Notes: generated from the letters alone by a model not told the origin. A stretch of DNA of 21,978 bases from JAIKWW01 sp052169645 (GCA_052169645.1 JBQNCA010000027.1:1-21978), one strand, 5' to 3'. Shown: positions 1-9,048, counted from the stretch's first letter. Translations and numbers: made by a program.

Positions 1-206
1 GAACACATTATATCACACATTCACATTTTTATCAATTTGTCAAGTACGAATTATGCTAATCAAAATGACATATCTCGTAGTGTTCAGAAAGAAAAATATT
101 TTATAAAATCTTTTTAAGAGATTGTATGATTTTCTATTTTAGGATTAATAAAACAGATATTGTATCTTAAGTTTTGCAACTTTACAGTAAATTTGGAGGA
201 AAGAAA

Positions 207-3200
207 ATGTATGTACAAAGCAAAGATATAAAAATTTTTAGGGGGATGCGGATTCTAATTGCTTATATCATAGCCATTGCGATGATATTTTCAGGGATAA
301 GCATTGATGCCTTTGCCTATACGGCACCGGCAAGCTACTATGACAGGGATGCCAAAGAGGTAAAAACAGTATCAGCGGAGGTTATCACATCCGATATGAC
401 AACTTGGGACGGCACAACCTCTAAATGGTATGTGGTTAAGGACACCATTACCATATCGGAGAGAATTACGGTAACAGGAGATGTCCATTTGATTTTGGCG
501 GACGGGGCGGAACTGAAAGCAAAAAAAGGAATCAATGTGTCAGAGGAAAACGCCTTAACCATATATGGGCAGACAGACGAGGTTACACAAAATACCGGTA
601 AAATAGATGCTAATGGAGTTAGTATGTCCGGCATCGGCGGCACCTACTATGGTAGTGCTTGCGGTAAAATTACCATTACCGGCGGCGTGGTAGATGCGAA
701 GTCTATTTACGACGGAGCCGGTATAGGCGGCGGCAGTGGTGTAGACGGAGGAATAATAACGATTACCGGTGGCACGGTAACGGCGACTTCTGTAAACGGA
801 GCCGGCATCGGAGGCGGAGCTAATAGCAATATCGGTGCGACTTTAAAAGGGGGAACGATAACGATTACAGGCGGCACAGTAACGGCGAAATCTAACTCCG
901 GAGCAGGTATCGGCGGCGGTCTGGATCACACTAAGGATCCGGGTACTACTGGAGGCAATATAACGATTAATGGCGGCACGGTAACGGCAAGCTCTATGAT
1001 CGGAGCCGGCATAGGCGGCGGAGCGTATGGAAAAGCAGGCAATGTAACGATTATTGACGGTACGGTAACTGCATCATCCGGAGGCGGAGCAGGTATCGGC
1101 GGCGGTTTGGAAGGAGCAGGAGAAACGACAGAGATTAGCGGTGGCACGGTAGAAGCAATTTCTATAGACGGAGCCGGCATCGGCGGCGGTTACAAAGGCT
1201 CCGGAGGCAAAATAACTATTAGCGGCGGTACGGTAAAAGCAATAGCTAAGGACTATGGAGCCGGCAACGGAGCAGGCATCGGCGGCGGTAAAAAAGGATC
1301 GGGCGGCAATATAACTATTAGCGGCGGTACGGTAAAAGCATTAGTTTACAGCTATGGAAACAACAGCGGAGCAGGCATAGGAGGAGGCTACGGAGCTGAT
1401 GGCGGCACGATAACGATTACCGGCGGCACGGTATTGGGAGCCACGGCCGGCGATGGAGCCGGTATCGGCGGCGGCGGAGCCGATAAGGAAAGTAAAAACG
1501 CCGGAGCGGGCGGCAATATAACGATTACCGGCGGCAAGGTACTGGCAAATTCTACACTTGGTCACGGCATTGGCGGTGGAATCAGTAAAGAAAGTGGCGG
1601 TCAAAACGGTGCAAACGGGAGTTTCAGTACAGGAGCAGACGGAAAAGCCATGATTATAAGCAAGAGCATTGCCGATAAAAACGGTCAAGGTTCTTGGCAA
1701 GGTATCATATTTGAACTTCCTAACGGAAATGTCTACGGCAACCAAGAATTAAACGAGGATTTTGAGATAAAAGAGGGTCAGACCCTGACGATACCGGCAG
1801 GCAGCAACTTAACCGTTCCTTCGGGTAAAACTCTTACAATTAAAGGAAAGGTAAGGAATTTCGGTACAATTAACGGTAATGTCCAAATTACCGGAAACGG
1901 AAAACTGCTGGAACCTTATTCTGCTCCTAATGTAGTCATAGACTATATAGCTGAAAAGCTTACAGGATTTGACAAGGATATTTCGTATGAAATTACTCTA
2001 AATGGCGGCAATGGAGAAACTATAAATAAGCCGCATGATGGAAAAGCAGACATAAAGACTGATTGGCTTGGGAAAACCTTATCTATAATTGCAAAAGAAG
2101 ATGACAGTCATTTAGATGGTATAATACAAAACTTAGATATTCCTAACCATCCTGACGCACCGACAGAACTTAAAGGTATAAGCGAAACCTCTTTCGGCAA
2201 AAATGACGGAAAAATCACCGGTACAACGGCAGGAATGGAATACAAGCCTTCTTATGAAGATAAATGGAAACCGTGTACAGCAGGCGAAACCTTAAATCTT
2301 GCACCGGGAGAATATGAAGTCAGAATGGCAGCCAGCGGCAGCAATTTTGTCGGCGAAGCGGCAATAATTAAAGTTAAACATGCTGCTCAATTCACTGCAC
2401 CGAAAGCAAAAACAGGTCTTTCCTATACAGGAGAAAAGCAGGAATTAATTGAAAGAGGCACGGTAGAAGACGGTATAGGAGAATTACAGTATAGCTTAGA
2501 AGAAAACGGAGAATATAAAACAGATATACCGGAAGCAACGGATGCAGATACTTACGAAGTGTATTATAAAGTCACAGGCTCAAATCCTGACTACGATTAC
2601 AATGTGTCAAAGGGTAAGGTGACTGTAAACATAGCTAAAGCTAATCAGGCTGCACTTAGTATTAATGATGTTACAGACAAAAAATACGGCGATGATAATT
2701 TTGCACTTGAAGTATCCGGAGGTAGCGGCACCGGAGTCACAACTTACAGCGTGCCTGTAAATAACGGTGTGCTTTCTATATACGGCTCTACTGCAAAAAT
2801 TATAGGAGTCGGAGAGGTAACAGTTAAGGCTGTAAAAGTCGGAGATAGGAACTATAACGAAACAAGTGCAGAACTTAAAATAACAATAGCAAAAGGTGCT
2901 GCACCTGATATTGTTTTCCCTGTAGCAAGCGGACTTACTTACGGACAAAAATTATCGGAAAGCACGCTCACAGAAGGAAGCATCGAGTATGGAAGTTTCG
3001 CATGGAAAGAAGGAAATGTGATTCCTACCGTAGATAATTTGGGTTATGAGGTGATATTCACCCCGAATGAAAAAACAAAGAAAAACTACGAAGAAATTAC
3101 AGAAGAAAACACGAAAAAGAACATTTCCGTTACCGTTGCCAAGGCTACTCCGATTATAAATCTTACAGCAAATATATCGGGAGATTCGGGAAGCAAAGTT

Positions 3201-4829
3201 GTTACATTGGTTGCAGAAATGACAGGAGCAAGCGGAGCTGATAACCCGACCGGAAATGTAAAATTTTCTTACGATAATGCGGGAATTTTTATAGAGATTG
3301 CTACAGTGGAATTAGCAGAAGGAAAGGTTTCTTATGAATGGGAGATTTTAGAGGAAAAAGAGTACAACATTAAAGCGGAGTATGTAGGAGATAGTAATTA
3401 CAATATTATACAAAGTGATGTTAAAAAGGTAGATGCAAGGAAGCAAAGCCAGAGTGATATTTCATTTACAGCTATTTCGGATAAGACTTACGGCGATAGC
3501 GAATTTACGCTATCTGTCACAGGCGGCAGCGGTACGGGAAATATAACCTACAGCGTACCTGATAATAATGGCGTACTTGAAATAACCGGTGATAAAGCAA
3601 AAATCATAGGAGCGGGAAGAGTTACCATAACAGCTAAAAAGGCAGCAGATGAAAACTATAACGAAGCAAACAGAAGCATCAGTATCACCGTTGCAAAGAA
3701 AAAGCTGACAGTAAAAGCGGAGGACAAGACTGTAATAAAAGGCGCAGATATGCCTGAGTTTACTTACAACAAGACAGAAGTTGAGAAAAACCTTGCAACC
3801 GGAGATACTTTTGCAAATCCGGATTTTACACCGAGTGTGGAAAATACAAATTATACCGGAGAATATGAAATTGCAGTAAGTGGCGGCGAACTTGAAAATT
3901 CGACCCATGCAGATGCAAAAAATAATTACGAGATCACATATGAAAAAGGTATACTTACAATTGTGGCTGCACTCTATGAAGTAAATATCATAGACGGAAC
4001 AGGAAGCGGTAAGTACAGCGAGGGTCAGACCGTTAGAATTAAAGCAAATGAAAAATCAGGCTATACCTTTACAGGCTGGACAGGTTTTGACGGAGTCGTT
4101 TTTGCAAATGCTTCTGCAAAAGAAACAAGCTTCATAATGCCTGCAAAAAATATTACAGTGACAGCTAATTACAGTGCAAACAGCAGTGGCGGTTCGTCAG
4201 GAGGATCATCAGGCGGTTCGGGTGGAAGTTCCAAAAAGACCACTCCGTCTGATGTGAATAATATCAATATCGATAAACATGACAAAATTGCGGATAATAA
4301 AGTTAAATTTATCGATGTTAAAGATAGCGATTACTTCGCAAAAGCCATTGAGTGGGCGGTAAAAAAGGAAATTACGAAAGGAATTTCCGATACGTTGTTT
4401 TCACCTGAAGCACCTTGCACAAGAGCGCAGATAGTTACATTCCTTTGGAGAGCGGCAGGAAAGCCTGAAGTTAAGGAGACGGACAATTCGTTTTCCGATG
4501 TAAAAGCGGGCGAATATTACAGTAAAGCATTGCTTTGGGCTTCACAGCAGGGCATAGTAAAAGGAACGGGAGCAAATAAATTCAGCCCTGAAGCTATCTG
4601 TACAAGAGCACAGACCGTTACGATGCTTTATCGCTATGCAAAATCACCTGCGGTGAGTATCGGAAAAAATTTCGTGGATGTGAATGAGGGAGCTTATTAT
4701 AGCAATTCCGTTAAGTGGGCTTTTGAAAATGGAATTACATCAGGTACCGACGCCAATTTGTTCAGTCCCGATGCAATATGCAACCGTGCTCAAATCATAA
4801 CATTTTTATATAGGTATATGGGCAGGTAG
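207..4829 (+). CDS. Secreted SLH-domain surface protein with glycine-rich beta-helix-like repeats and Ig/MBG-like modules
   Basis: This is a very large (1540 aa) wall-anchored surface protein, probably structural or adhesive. No enzymatic motif is visible. Start: ATG 207 is preceded at six bases by GGAGGA (195-200); an in-frame TTG at 174 has no such site. Residues 1 to about 35 form a signal peptide (basic start, hydrophobic IAYIIAIAMIFSG, likely cleavage after DAFA). Residues about 141-458 are eleven GAGIGGG-type units, nine perfect, each followed by a GGxITITGGTVxA-like strand, suggesting a right-handed beta-helix. Then come a YDG-like module (about 725-805), two KxYGDxxF MBG-like modules (about 809-895 and 1079-1162) flanking a Big_3_5-like Ig module, an MBG_2-like module (about 1165-1250), an InlB-B-like module (about 1256-1322), a Ser/Gly linker and three SLH domains (from about 1366). 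The SLH motif, usually TRAE, reads CTRAQ, CTRAQ and CNRAQ. SLH domains are known to bind wall polysaccharide; the module names are my pattern calls. Confidence 0.9.
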   Translation: MYVQSKDIKIFRGMRILIAYIIAIAMIFSGISIDAFAYTAPASYYDRDAKEVKTVSAEVITSDMTTWDGTTSKWYVVKDTITISERITVTGDVHLILADGAELKAKKGINVSEENALTIYGQTDEVTQNTGKIDANGVSMSGIGGTYYGSACGKITITGGVVDAKSIYDGAGIGGGSGVDGGIITITGGTVTATSVNGAGIGGGANSNIGATLKGGTITITGGTVTAKSNSGAGIGGGLDHTKDPGTTGGNITINGGTVTASSMIGAGIGGGAYGKAGNVTIIDGTVTASSGGGAGIGGGLEGAGETTEISGGTVEAISIDGAGIGGGYKGSGGKITISGGTVKAIAKDYGAGNGAGIGGGKKGSGGNITISGGTVKALVYSYGNNSGAGIGGGYGADGGTITITGGTVLGATAGDGAGIGGGGADKESKNAGAGGNITITGGKVLANSTLGHGIGGGISKESGGQNGANGSFSTGADGKAMIISKSIADKNGQGSWQGIIFELPNGNVYGNQELNEDFEIKEGQTLTIPAGSNLTVPSGKTLTIKGKVRNFGTINGNVQITGNGKLLEPYSAPNVVIDYIAEKLTGFDKDISYEITLNGGNGETINKPHDGKADIKTDWLGKTLSIIAKEDDSHLDGIIQNLDIPNHPDAPTELKGISETSFGKNDGKITGTTAGMEYKPSYEDKWKPCTAGETLNLAPGEYEVRMAASGSNFVGEAAIIKVKHAAQFTAPKAKTGLSYTGEKQELIERGTVEDGIGELQYSLEENGEYKTDIPEATDADTYEVYYKVTGSNPDYDYNVSKGKVTVNIAKANQAALSINDVTDKKYGDDNFALEVSGGSGTGVTTYSVPVNNGVLSIYGSTAKIIGVGEVTVKAVKVGDRNYNETSAELKITIAKGAAPDIVFPVASGLTYGQKLSESTLTEGSIEYGSFAWKEGNVIPTVDNLGYEVIFTPNEKTKKNYEEITEENTKKNISVTVAKATPIINLTANISGDSGSKVVTLVAEMTGASGADNPTGNVKFSYDNAGIFIEIATVELAEGKVSYEWEILEEKEYNIKAEYVGDSNYNIIQSDVKKVDARKQSQSDISFTAISDKTYGDSEFTLSVTGGSGTGNITYSVPDNNGVLEITGDKAKIIGAGRVTITAKKAADENYNEANRSISITVAKKKLTVKAEDKTVIKGADMPEFTYNKTEVEKNLATGDTFANPDFTPSVENTNYTGEYEIAVSGGELENSTHADAKNNYEITYEKGILTIVAALYEVNIIDGTGSGKYSEGQTVRIKANEKSGYTFTGWTGFDGVVFANASAKETSFIMPAKNITVTANYSANSSGGSSGGSSGGSGGSSKKTTPSDVNNINIDKHDKIADNKVKFIDVKDSDYFAKAIEWAVKKEITKGISDTLFSPEAPCTRAQIVTFLWRAAGKPEVKETDNSFSDVKAGEYYSKALLWASQQGIVKGTGANKFSPEAICTRAQTVTMLYRYAKSPAVSIGKNFVDVNEGAYYSNSVKWAFENGITSGTDANLFSPDAICNRAQIITFLYRYMGR
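630..1580 (+). repeat. In-gene array of 11 glycine-rich GAGIGGG-type units
   Basis: Nine perfect GAGIGGG motifs plus one degenerate unit at each end (GIGG at 630, GHGIGGG at 1560-1580). Successive perfect units are 28, 34, 34, 28, 28, 33, 33, 29 and 35 codons long, so the array is protein-level rather than a strict DNA tandem repeat. Codons are mostly diverged between units, but units 6 and 7 share an identical 30-base block (1212-1241 and 1311-1340, period 99 bases), pointing to a recent unit duplication. Each unit pairs a GIGGG turn with a short ITITGGTV beta strand. Confidence 0.92.
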
Positions 4830-4830
4830 C

Positions 4831-5107
4831 CATAACAATTTTCAAATCAATAATGATAAAAAATTATTTGAGCAAAATTTTATTTTAGATGAATGTACAA
4901 GCATATCGTTGGAAGAATATGAAAAACAACCGCATAATATCATTGAATTGTTTTACCAAAGTGAGTGATAACACCGAAATATATAAGCTGCGTCTCCGGT
5001 TGTGAACGCCTCTAAACAGAAGATATTCAGCGAGTATGGCCATAGGAACTCGATTTGAACGACACATATATCTGTACATCTGCTCTTTCAAATCCTTGAA
5101 GGAGTAG
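4831..5107 (+). pseudogene. Intergenic stretch with a possible decayed coding remnant
   Basis: The 338 bases between the two surface-protein genes contain no intact gene. On the plus strand two open segments abut in different frames with no start codon. 4831-4968 includes LEEYEKQPHNIIELFYQSE before a TGA. 4961-5107 reads SDNTEIYKLRLRL, a TGA, then SMAIGTRFERHIYLYICS and more before TAG. The protein-like composition, with a frame change and an internal stop, suggests a degraded gene of about 90 codons. I do not recognise the family, and chance is a real alternative. A weak AT-rich hairpin near 4845-4873 followed by a T-rich run could end the upstream gene's transcript. The last 60 bases hold the leader and ribosome binding site of the next gene. 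Confidence 0.25.
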
Positions 5108-5167
5108 AAACTTAGAAAGTTGTAGAATCTGTAATATGGATCATTACATCAGAAGGGAGAATTTACC

Positions 5168-8005
5168 ATGAAAGTTAGCCGTTTTAAAAGGCAAACAGTC
5201 TATGTGCTGGCACTTGCGCTGATATTCACAAGTGTGTTTGCAGGCAATTTTTCTTATGCGGAAACGATTGAGGATATAACAATTAAGGGGCTTGATTATT
5301 CGAGCGGGAAGCTACCGACAGAAAACAAAACTTACAAGGCGGGAGACGGCAGCATCGCTTACGATGTGAGTAGTAAAACGCTGACGCTTGAAAATGCAAC
5401 TGTAAATATTACTGAAAAGCCGGATACAGGCGAAGCGGTACTGGATCTCAGCGATAATAATGATCTTAAAATAGTATTAAAAGGCAAAAACCTAATCACA
5501 GTCGGAGTAAAAGATATACATGCACTCAAAAGTAGAGGTATTGAAATAAAGGGAGACGGTGAGCTTGATCTGACATTAACCGATAAAGGTACCACGGCAA
5601 ACGTAATTAACGCAGAGGCCTTGGTGGTATCGGAAAGTGCCCATATATATGTCACCAAAGAAGGTGGATATGGAATAGATGTTCCGTCAGCTGTACATGT
5701 AAACAGTTTAGAGCTGAAGGACAGCGCAAAATTTACGGTAAAAGATGGTATTTTATCCAGTTATCAAACGTTAGAATTGGGAAAAGATACAGAGTTAAAC
5801 GCCAAAATTGTTGTGTACGGAGACGAATTTATTACAGCCGGCGGAAAATGCAATTTTATCGCAAGGAAAAAGGGAATTTATACAGTATATGGAAATGTTG
5901 CATTAAATGGAAAACTGATTAGTTTAAATAGTTTCAGTAATGACGATCATAAAATTATAGTACCCCAAGATGCGACTCTTGAATTTGAAGGTGCAGATAC
6001 TCAAGATGTACCTAATTTCAGTATAGAAAATAGAGGCATGATTAGTTTTGTAAACGATGCCGAGTTTAAAAATTCCGGTGACTTGGATTTTACAATAACA
6101 AACAACGGCAATATAAATGTCGCAAAGGGCAAAAAAGTGACTTTTGACTTAAAAAAATTACCTACTATGCAAGGAAACGGCAAGCTTGTCAACAACGGTA
6201 CAGTGGAGTTTAAGATAGCTGAATCGACAGGTTTGAACCTGGAAAAGGTTGTTGCGCCGAATACTCAAATTGTTAACAACGGTAAATTTTTAATGCAGGT
6301 AGAGCCTCTTGAAAAAGCGGATTTAGATAAGAAAGTGAAAGAAATCGCAACGTATCTAAAAATGCAAGGAAACGGAACGATAGAGGTTGCGACTGCGGAT
6401 AATCCTGTTGAGTTTTATTATTACGGTAACGATGGAACACCTAAAAATACCGTAGATGGCAGTTTTAATCTCAATTTTAGCGAAAATACAAACGACAGGG
6501 AAACGGCGAGCAAAGGACTTTCTTGGAAAAGAGATGATGCTACCGATAGCTATATATTAACGTTAAATGGCGTTTATTTGGAGAAAACGAAAAACATAAC
6601 TCTACCTACGGATAAAAAAGTAACAATCAAGCTTGATGGTATAAGCCAAATAGACGGTGCAATTGAAAGTGACGGGGCGGACGTATTACAGTTAGAACTA
6701 ACAGGAAACGGAACGCTAATTACCAAAGGACTGCCAACCGGAGGAATAAATGGTGATACTATAACAATCGTTGACGGAGTAAAAGTATATGTCAAAGACA
6801 AGGTATCTTTCGGCGGTTCGGGTGGAGAAGATGGAATTTTGAATGTCAAAGGTAAAGGTACACTGCTTGATATAGATGTTACTTCATCATCTAATTCTAA
6901 AGGTACATATCTTCGAGATATAAATGTTAAAGACGGAGCAGAGCTAAATATACATTCAGACGTAGTGAGCGCATATGGAGGAACAGACAATACGACAGAT
7001 CCGGCAAAGGCAGCTTCTATAAATGTAATAAACGGCTCTAAGTTAAAAGTGGCTTGCAAATACGGAGTGTATGTGTTTAACGGGAAGTTAACGGTGGATG
7101 AATCAAGTACACTCGAAACAGATGCTACGTCCGCCGGCATAGTAGTAGTGGACGCTACTAAGACCAAAACGCAGGATCAGATGTTAAGCTTACCGGGTAT
7201 TCCTTCAGGCAGCAAGATAAAATATGCCGACAACGCAAATGCGAGATTTTGGACGATTGCAAAGAACGACTCAACAGTAAGTGTTTTGGGTAACAATGCA
7301 GACCCTGCAGATGATATAACAGGTGCAGCAGGTAAACTGATTATCAAAAAAGAAGAAGGATCAGGCGGAGATCCGTCAGGTGAAGGTTCATCAGGCAGAA
7401 AAACAAAACCGAATGATGACACATTAAAAAATGATGATAAAAAAGCAGATATCAAAAAATTTGATGATGTAAATAAAGATGATTGGTATTATGACAGTGT
7501 AACGTTCGTAGCAAGAAACGGTTATATGACAGGAATATCGGAAAACAAGTTCGCACCTATGATGTCTACATCAAGAGCTATGATAAGTCAAATCATATAT
7601 AATCTTGAAAACACACCGAAAACGATGTCAAAACACAATTTTACAGACGTACCTCAAAATGCATGGTACGAACAATCTCTCAACTTTACATTTGATAAAG
7701 ATGTAGTAGAAGGATTCCCTGATAAAACATTTAGAGGAGAGACCACCATTACAAGGGAACAGTTGACTCTGATATTATACAGGTATGCAAAGTACAAAGG
7801 CTACGATCCGGATACAGATGCAGATATGTCGAAATATGAAGACTTTAAAAATGCCGGAGATTGGTCAAAAAATTCGATCAAATGGGCAGTAAAGCATAAT
7901 ATCATAAAAGGAAGAACAAATACAAGCCTGAATCCGACATCAGCGCTTACAAGAGCGGAACTGGCAACAGTATTAAAAAATTTCCATTCAGAATTTGTGA
8001 AATAG
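5168..8005 (+). CDS. Secreted SLH-domain surface protein with repeated beta-rich modules
   Basis: A 945-aa exported, wall-anchored protein of unknown binding target. Start: ATG 5168 follows AGAAGGGAG (around 5151-5159). The signal peptide is about residues 1-31 (basic MKVSRFKR, hydrophobic VLALALIFTSVFAG, likely cleavage after SYA). The middle (about 35-720) is beta-rich with no cysteine pairs. A module of the form LTLxNxTVxI ... DLKIVLKGKNxI occurs near residues 60-110 and again near 455-500 (LTLNGVYLEKTKNITLP), resembling the carbohydrate-binding-like modules of Clostridia surface proteins. A Gly/Ser/Lys linker (about 725-760) leads to three SLH domains (about 764-945) with motif variants TSRAM, ITREQ and LTRAE; only the last is canonical. 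It shares only its overall plan with the upstream surface protein. A strong hairpin terminator follows the stop by about 18 bases. Confidence 0.9.
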   Translation: MKVSRFKRQTVYVLALALIFTSVFAGNFSYAETIEDITIKGLDYSSGKLPTENKTYKAGDGSIAYDVSSKTLTLENATVNITEKPDTGEAVLDLSDNNDLKIVLKGKNLITVGVKDIHALKSRGIEIKGDGELDLTLTDKGTTANVINAEALVVSESAHIYVTKEGGYGIDVPSAVHVNSLELKDSAKFTVKDGILSSYQTLELGKDTELNAKIVVYGDEFITAGGKCNFIARKKGIYTVYGNVALNGKLISLNSFSNDDHKIIVPQDATLEFEGADTQDVPNFSIENRGMISFVNDAEFKNSGDLDFTITNNGNINVAKGKKVTFDLKKLPTMQGNGKLVNNGTVEFKIAESTGLNLEKVVAPNTQIVNNGKFLMQVEPLEKADLDKKVKEIATYLKMQGNGTIEVATADNPVEFYYYGNDGTPKNTVDGSFNLNFSENTNDRETASKGLSWKRDDATDSYILTLNGVYLEKTKNITLPTDKKVTIKLDGISQIDGAIESDGADVLQLELTGNGTLITKGLPTGGINGDTITIVDGVKVYVKDKVSFGGSGGEDGILNVKGKGTLLDIDVTSSSNSKGTYLRDINVKDGAELNIHSDVVSAYGGTDNTTDPAKAASINVINGSKLKVACKYGVYVFNGKLTVDESSTLETDATSAGIVVVDATKTKTQDQMLSLPGIPSGSKIKYADNANARFWTIAKNDSTVSVLGNNADPADDITGAAGKLIIKKEEGSGGDPSGEGSSGRKTKPNDDTLKNDDKKADIKKFDDVNKDDWYYDSVTFVARNGYMTGISENKFAPMMSTSRAMISQIIYNLENTPKTMSKHNFTDVPQNAWYEQSLNFTFDKDVVEGFPDKTFRGETTITREQLTLILYRYAKYKGYDPDTDADMSKYEDFKNAGDWSKNSIKWAVKHNIIKGRTNTSLNPTSALTRAELATVLKNFHSEFVK

Positions 8006-8022
8006 GACTTGTAAAACAAATC

Positions 8023-8057
8023 AATTATGACCACCTGTAAAACGGGTGGTCATAATT
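8023..8057. terminator. Bidirectional intrinsic terminator between the surface-protein gene and panC
   Basis: A perfect 13-base inverted repeat (8023-8035 with 8045-8057, core ATGACCACC/GGTGGTCAT) can extend by a T-G and a G-C pair to a five-base TAAAA loop. The plus strand has TTTT at its 3' end and the minus strand has an A/T-rich run on the other side. It lies between convergent genes (plus-strand stop at 8005, panC stop at 8074), so it should end both transcripts. Confidence 0.92.
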
Positions 8058-8073
8058 TTGATCATTTATTCAG

Positions 8074-8943
8074 TTATTGAGTGATTTCATATGTAAAATT
8101 GTCAATAAGGCGTGTAGAGCCTATTTTTACAGCTAATGCTACAAGAACCGAATCGGTAATTGTTCCCTGTATAGTGGTAAGAAAATTTGAATCTACAATT
8201 GAAACATAGTCGATATTTGACAGAGGCTCATTTTCTATTGCCGAAATCATTGCTGTTTTTATTTTGCCTGCATCACGTTCACCTTCATCCAACATTTTTC
8301 TGCCTATGGCGAGAGCTTGGCTTAAAATTGTTGCAGCCTTGCGCTCTTCAGCACTGAGATATTTATTTCTTGAACTCTTTGCAAGCCCGTCAATTTCACG
8401 GACTGTCGGGCAACCGCATATTTCTATATCAATATTTAAATCTGTTACCATTCTTCGTATTACAGCCAGCTGCTGAGCATCCTTTTCACCGAAATAAGCT
8501 CGGTCAGCTTTTGAGATATTAAAAAGCTTGTTGACTACGGTGGTAACCCCTCTGAAATGGGTAGGTCGTGTGCGACCGCAGAGTATACCGGTAAGCTTTT
8601 CAACTTCAACATGGCTCATAAAATTGTCACCGTACATATCCGAAGGCTCGGGATGAAAAATTATTGCAACACCCTCCTCACGGCACATTGCGGCATCCGC
8701 CTCAAAATCTCTCGGATATGAAGAAAGATCTTCATTTTCACCGAATTGTATAGGGTTGAGAAATACACTTACGATAACCTTGTCATTCTCATGACAGGCT
8801 CTTTGTATCAAGCTTCTATGTCCGTCATGAAGATAACCCATGGTAGGTACAAGACCTATACTTATACCGTCCTTTTTCCACTTTCTTGCTATATTTTGAA
8901 CCTCGTCAGGCTTTGATATTATTTGCATTTCATTTATTGACAT
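8074..8943 (-). CDS. panC: Pantothenate synthetase (pantoate--beta-alanine ligase)
   Basis: Joins pantoate and beta-alanine using ATP to make pantothenate, the vitamin precursor of coenzyme A, in the cytoplasm. The 289-aa length is normal. Family motifs in order: VPTMGYLHDGH (about 32-42, with the HxGH nucleotide-binding histidines at 39 and 42), FLNPIQFGEN (61-70), RPTHFRGVTTVVNKLFN, FGEKDAQQ (151-158) and DGLAKSSRN (185-193). The family more often has Met or Leu where this has Lys189. The start is ATG 8943 with GGAGG seven bases before it on the minus strand. A promoter with near-consensus boxes (9034 to 9006) lies upstream. It is the only convincing minus-strand gene here and stands alone: panB and panD are not in the window, so beta-alanine and pantoate must come from elsewhere in the genome or from outside. 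Confidence 0.97.
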   Translation of the reverse strand: MSINEMQIISKPDEVQNIARKWKKDGISIGLVPTMGYLHDGHRSLIQRACHENDKVIVSVFLNPIQFGENEDLSSYPRDFEADAAMCREEGVAIIFHPEPSDMYGDNFMSHVEVEKLTGILCGRTRPTHFRGVTTVVNKLFNISKADRAYFGEKDAQQLAVIRRMVTDLNIDIEICGCPTVREIDGLAKSSRNKYLSAEERKAATILSQALAIGRKMLDEGERDAGKIKTAMISAIENEPLSNIDYVSIVDSNFLTTIQGTITDSVLVALAVKIGSTRLIDNFTYEITQ

Positions 8944-8966
8944 TCATATACCTCCGGTTCGGTTTA

Positions 8967-8996
8967 TTGAAATAGTGTGCATTACAATGTTATAAT
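8967..8996 (+). promoter_or_regulatory. Sigma-70-type promoter candidate for the miaB operon
   Basis: TTGAAA (8967-8972) and TATAAT (8991-8996) are separated by 18 bases on the plus strand, giving a near-consensus housekeeping promoter. Transcription would start near 9003, about 125 bases before the miaB start, so the transcript would carry the foldable leader at 9044-9092. Confidence 0.65.
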
Positions 8997-9005
8997 ACAA
9001 AAATG

Positions 9006-9034
9006 ATTCTAATCCGATTTGACTTTTACGTCAA
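9006..9034 (-). promoter_or_regulatory. Sigma-70-type promoter for panC
   Basis: Read on the minus strand, TTGACG (9034-9029) and TAGAAT (9011-9006) are 17 bases apart, each matching the consensus at five of six positions. The start point would be near 8999, leaving a leader of about 55 bases with the GGAGG site before panC. It overlaps the plus-strand promoter candidate at 9019-9048. Confidence 0.7.
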
Positions 9035-9048
9035 TTAAAAAATAGCAT
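9019..9048 (+). promoter_or_regulatory. Second miaB promoter candidate with inverted -35 boxes
   Basis: TTGACT (9019-9024) and TAGCAT (9043-9048) are 18 bases apart on the plus strand; the -10 box is weak (four of six). Its -35 box and that of the panC promoter form the inverted repeat TTGAC-N6-GTCAA (9019-9034), so each -35 lies inside the other promoter's spacer. The palindrome could equally be a repressor operator. Confidence 0.4.

Noticed and set aside
1..206. Promoter for the first surface-protein gene
   Set aside because: Several AT-rich partial matches exist, but none has both boxes and spacing good enough to choose.
926..1180. Proline-rich minus-strand open frame opposite the surface-protein repeats
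   Set aside because: It is the antisense of glycine-rich GGC/GGA codons, repeats with them and has no ribosome binding site.
630..1580. CRISPR-like regular repeats
   Set aside because: The repeats are protein-level, in frame, of uneven length, and lie inside a continuous open frame.
4885..5091. 68-codon minus-strand open frame in the intergenic gap
   Set aside because: No ribosome binding site or recognisable family; the plus-strand segments look more protein-like, and even those are uncertain.
6574..7167. 197-codon minus-strand open frame inside the second surface-protein gene
   Set aside because: It lies wholly opposite a confident coding region and is low-complexity Ser/Pro/Val, a typical shadow frame.
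8264..8476. Plus-strand open frame inside panC
   Set aside because: panC is certain on the other strand, and this frame has no independent evidence.
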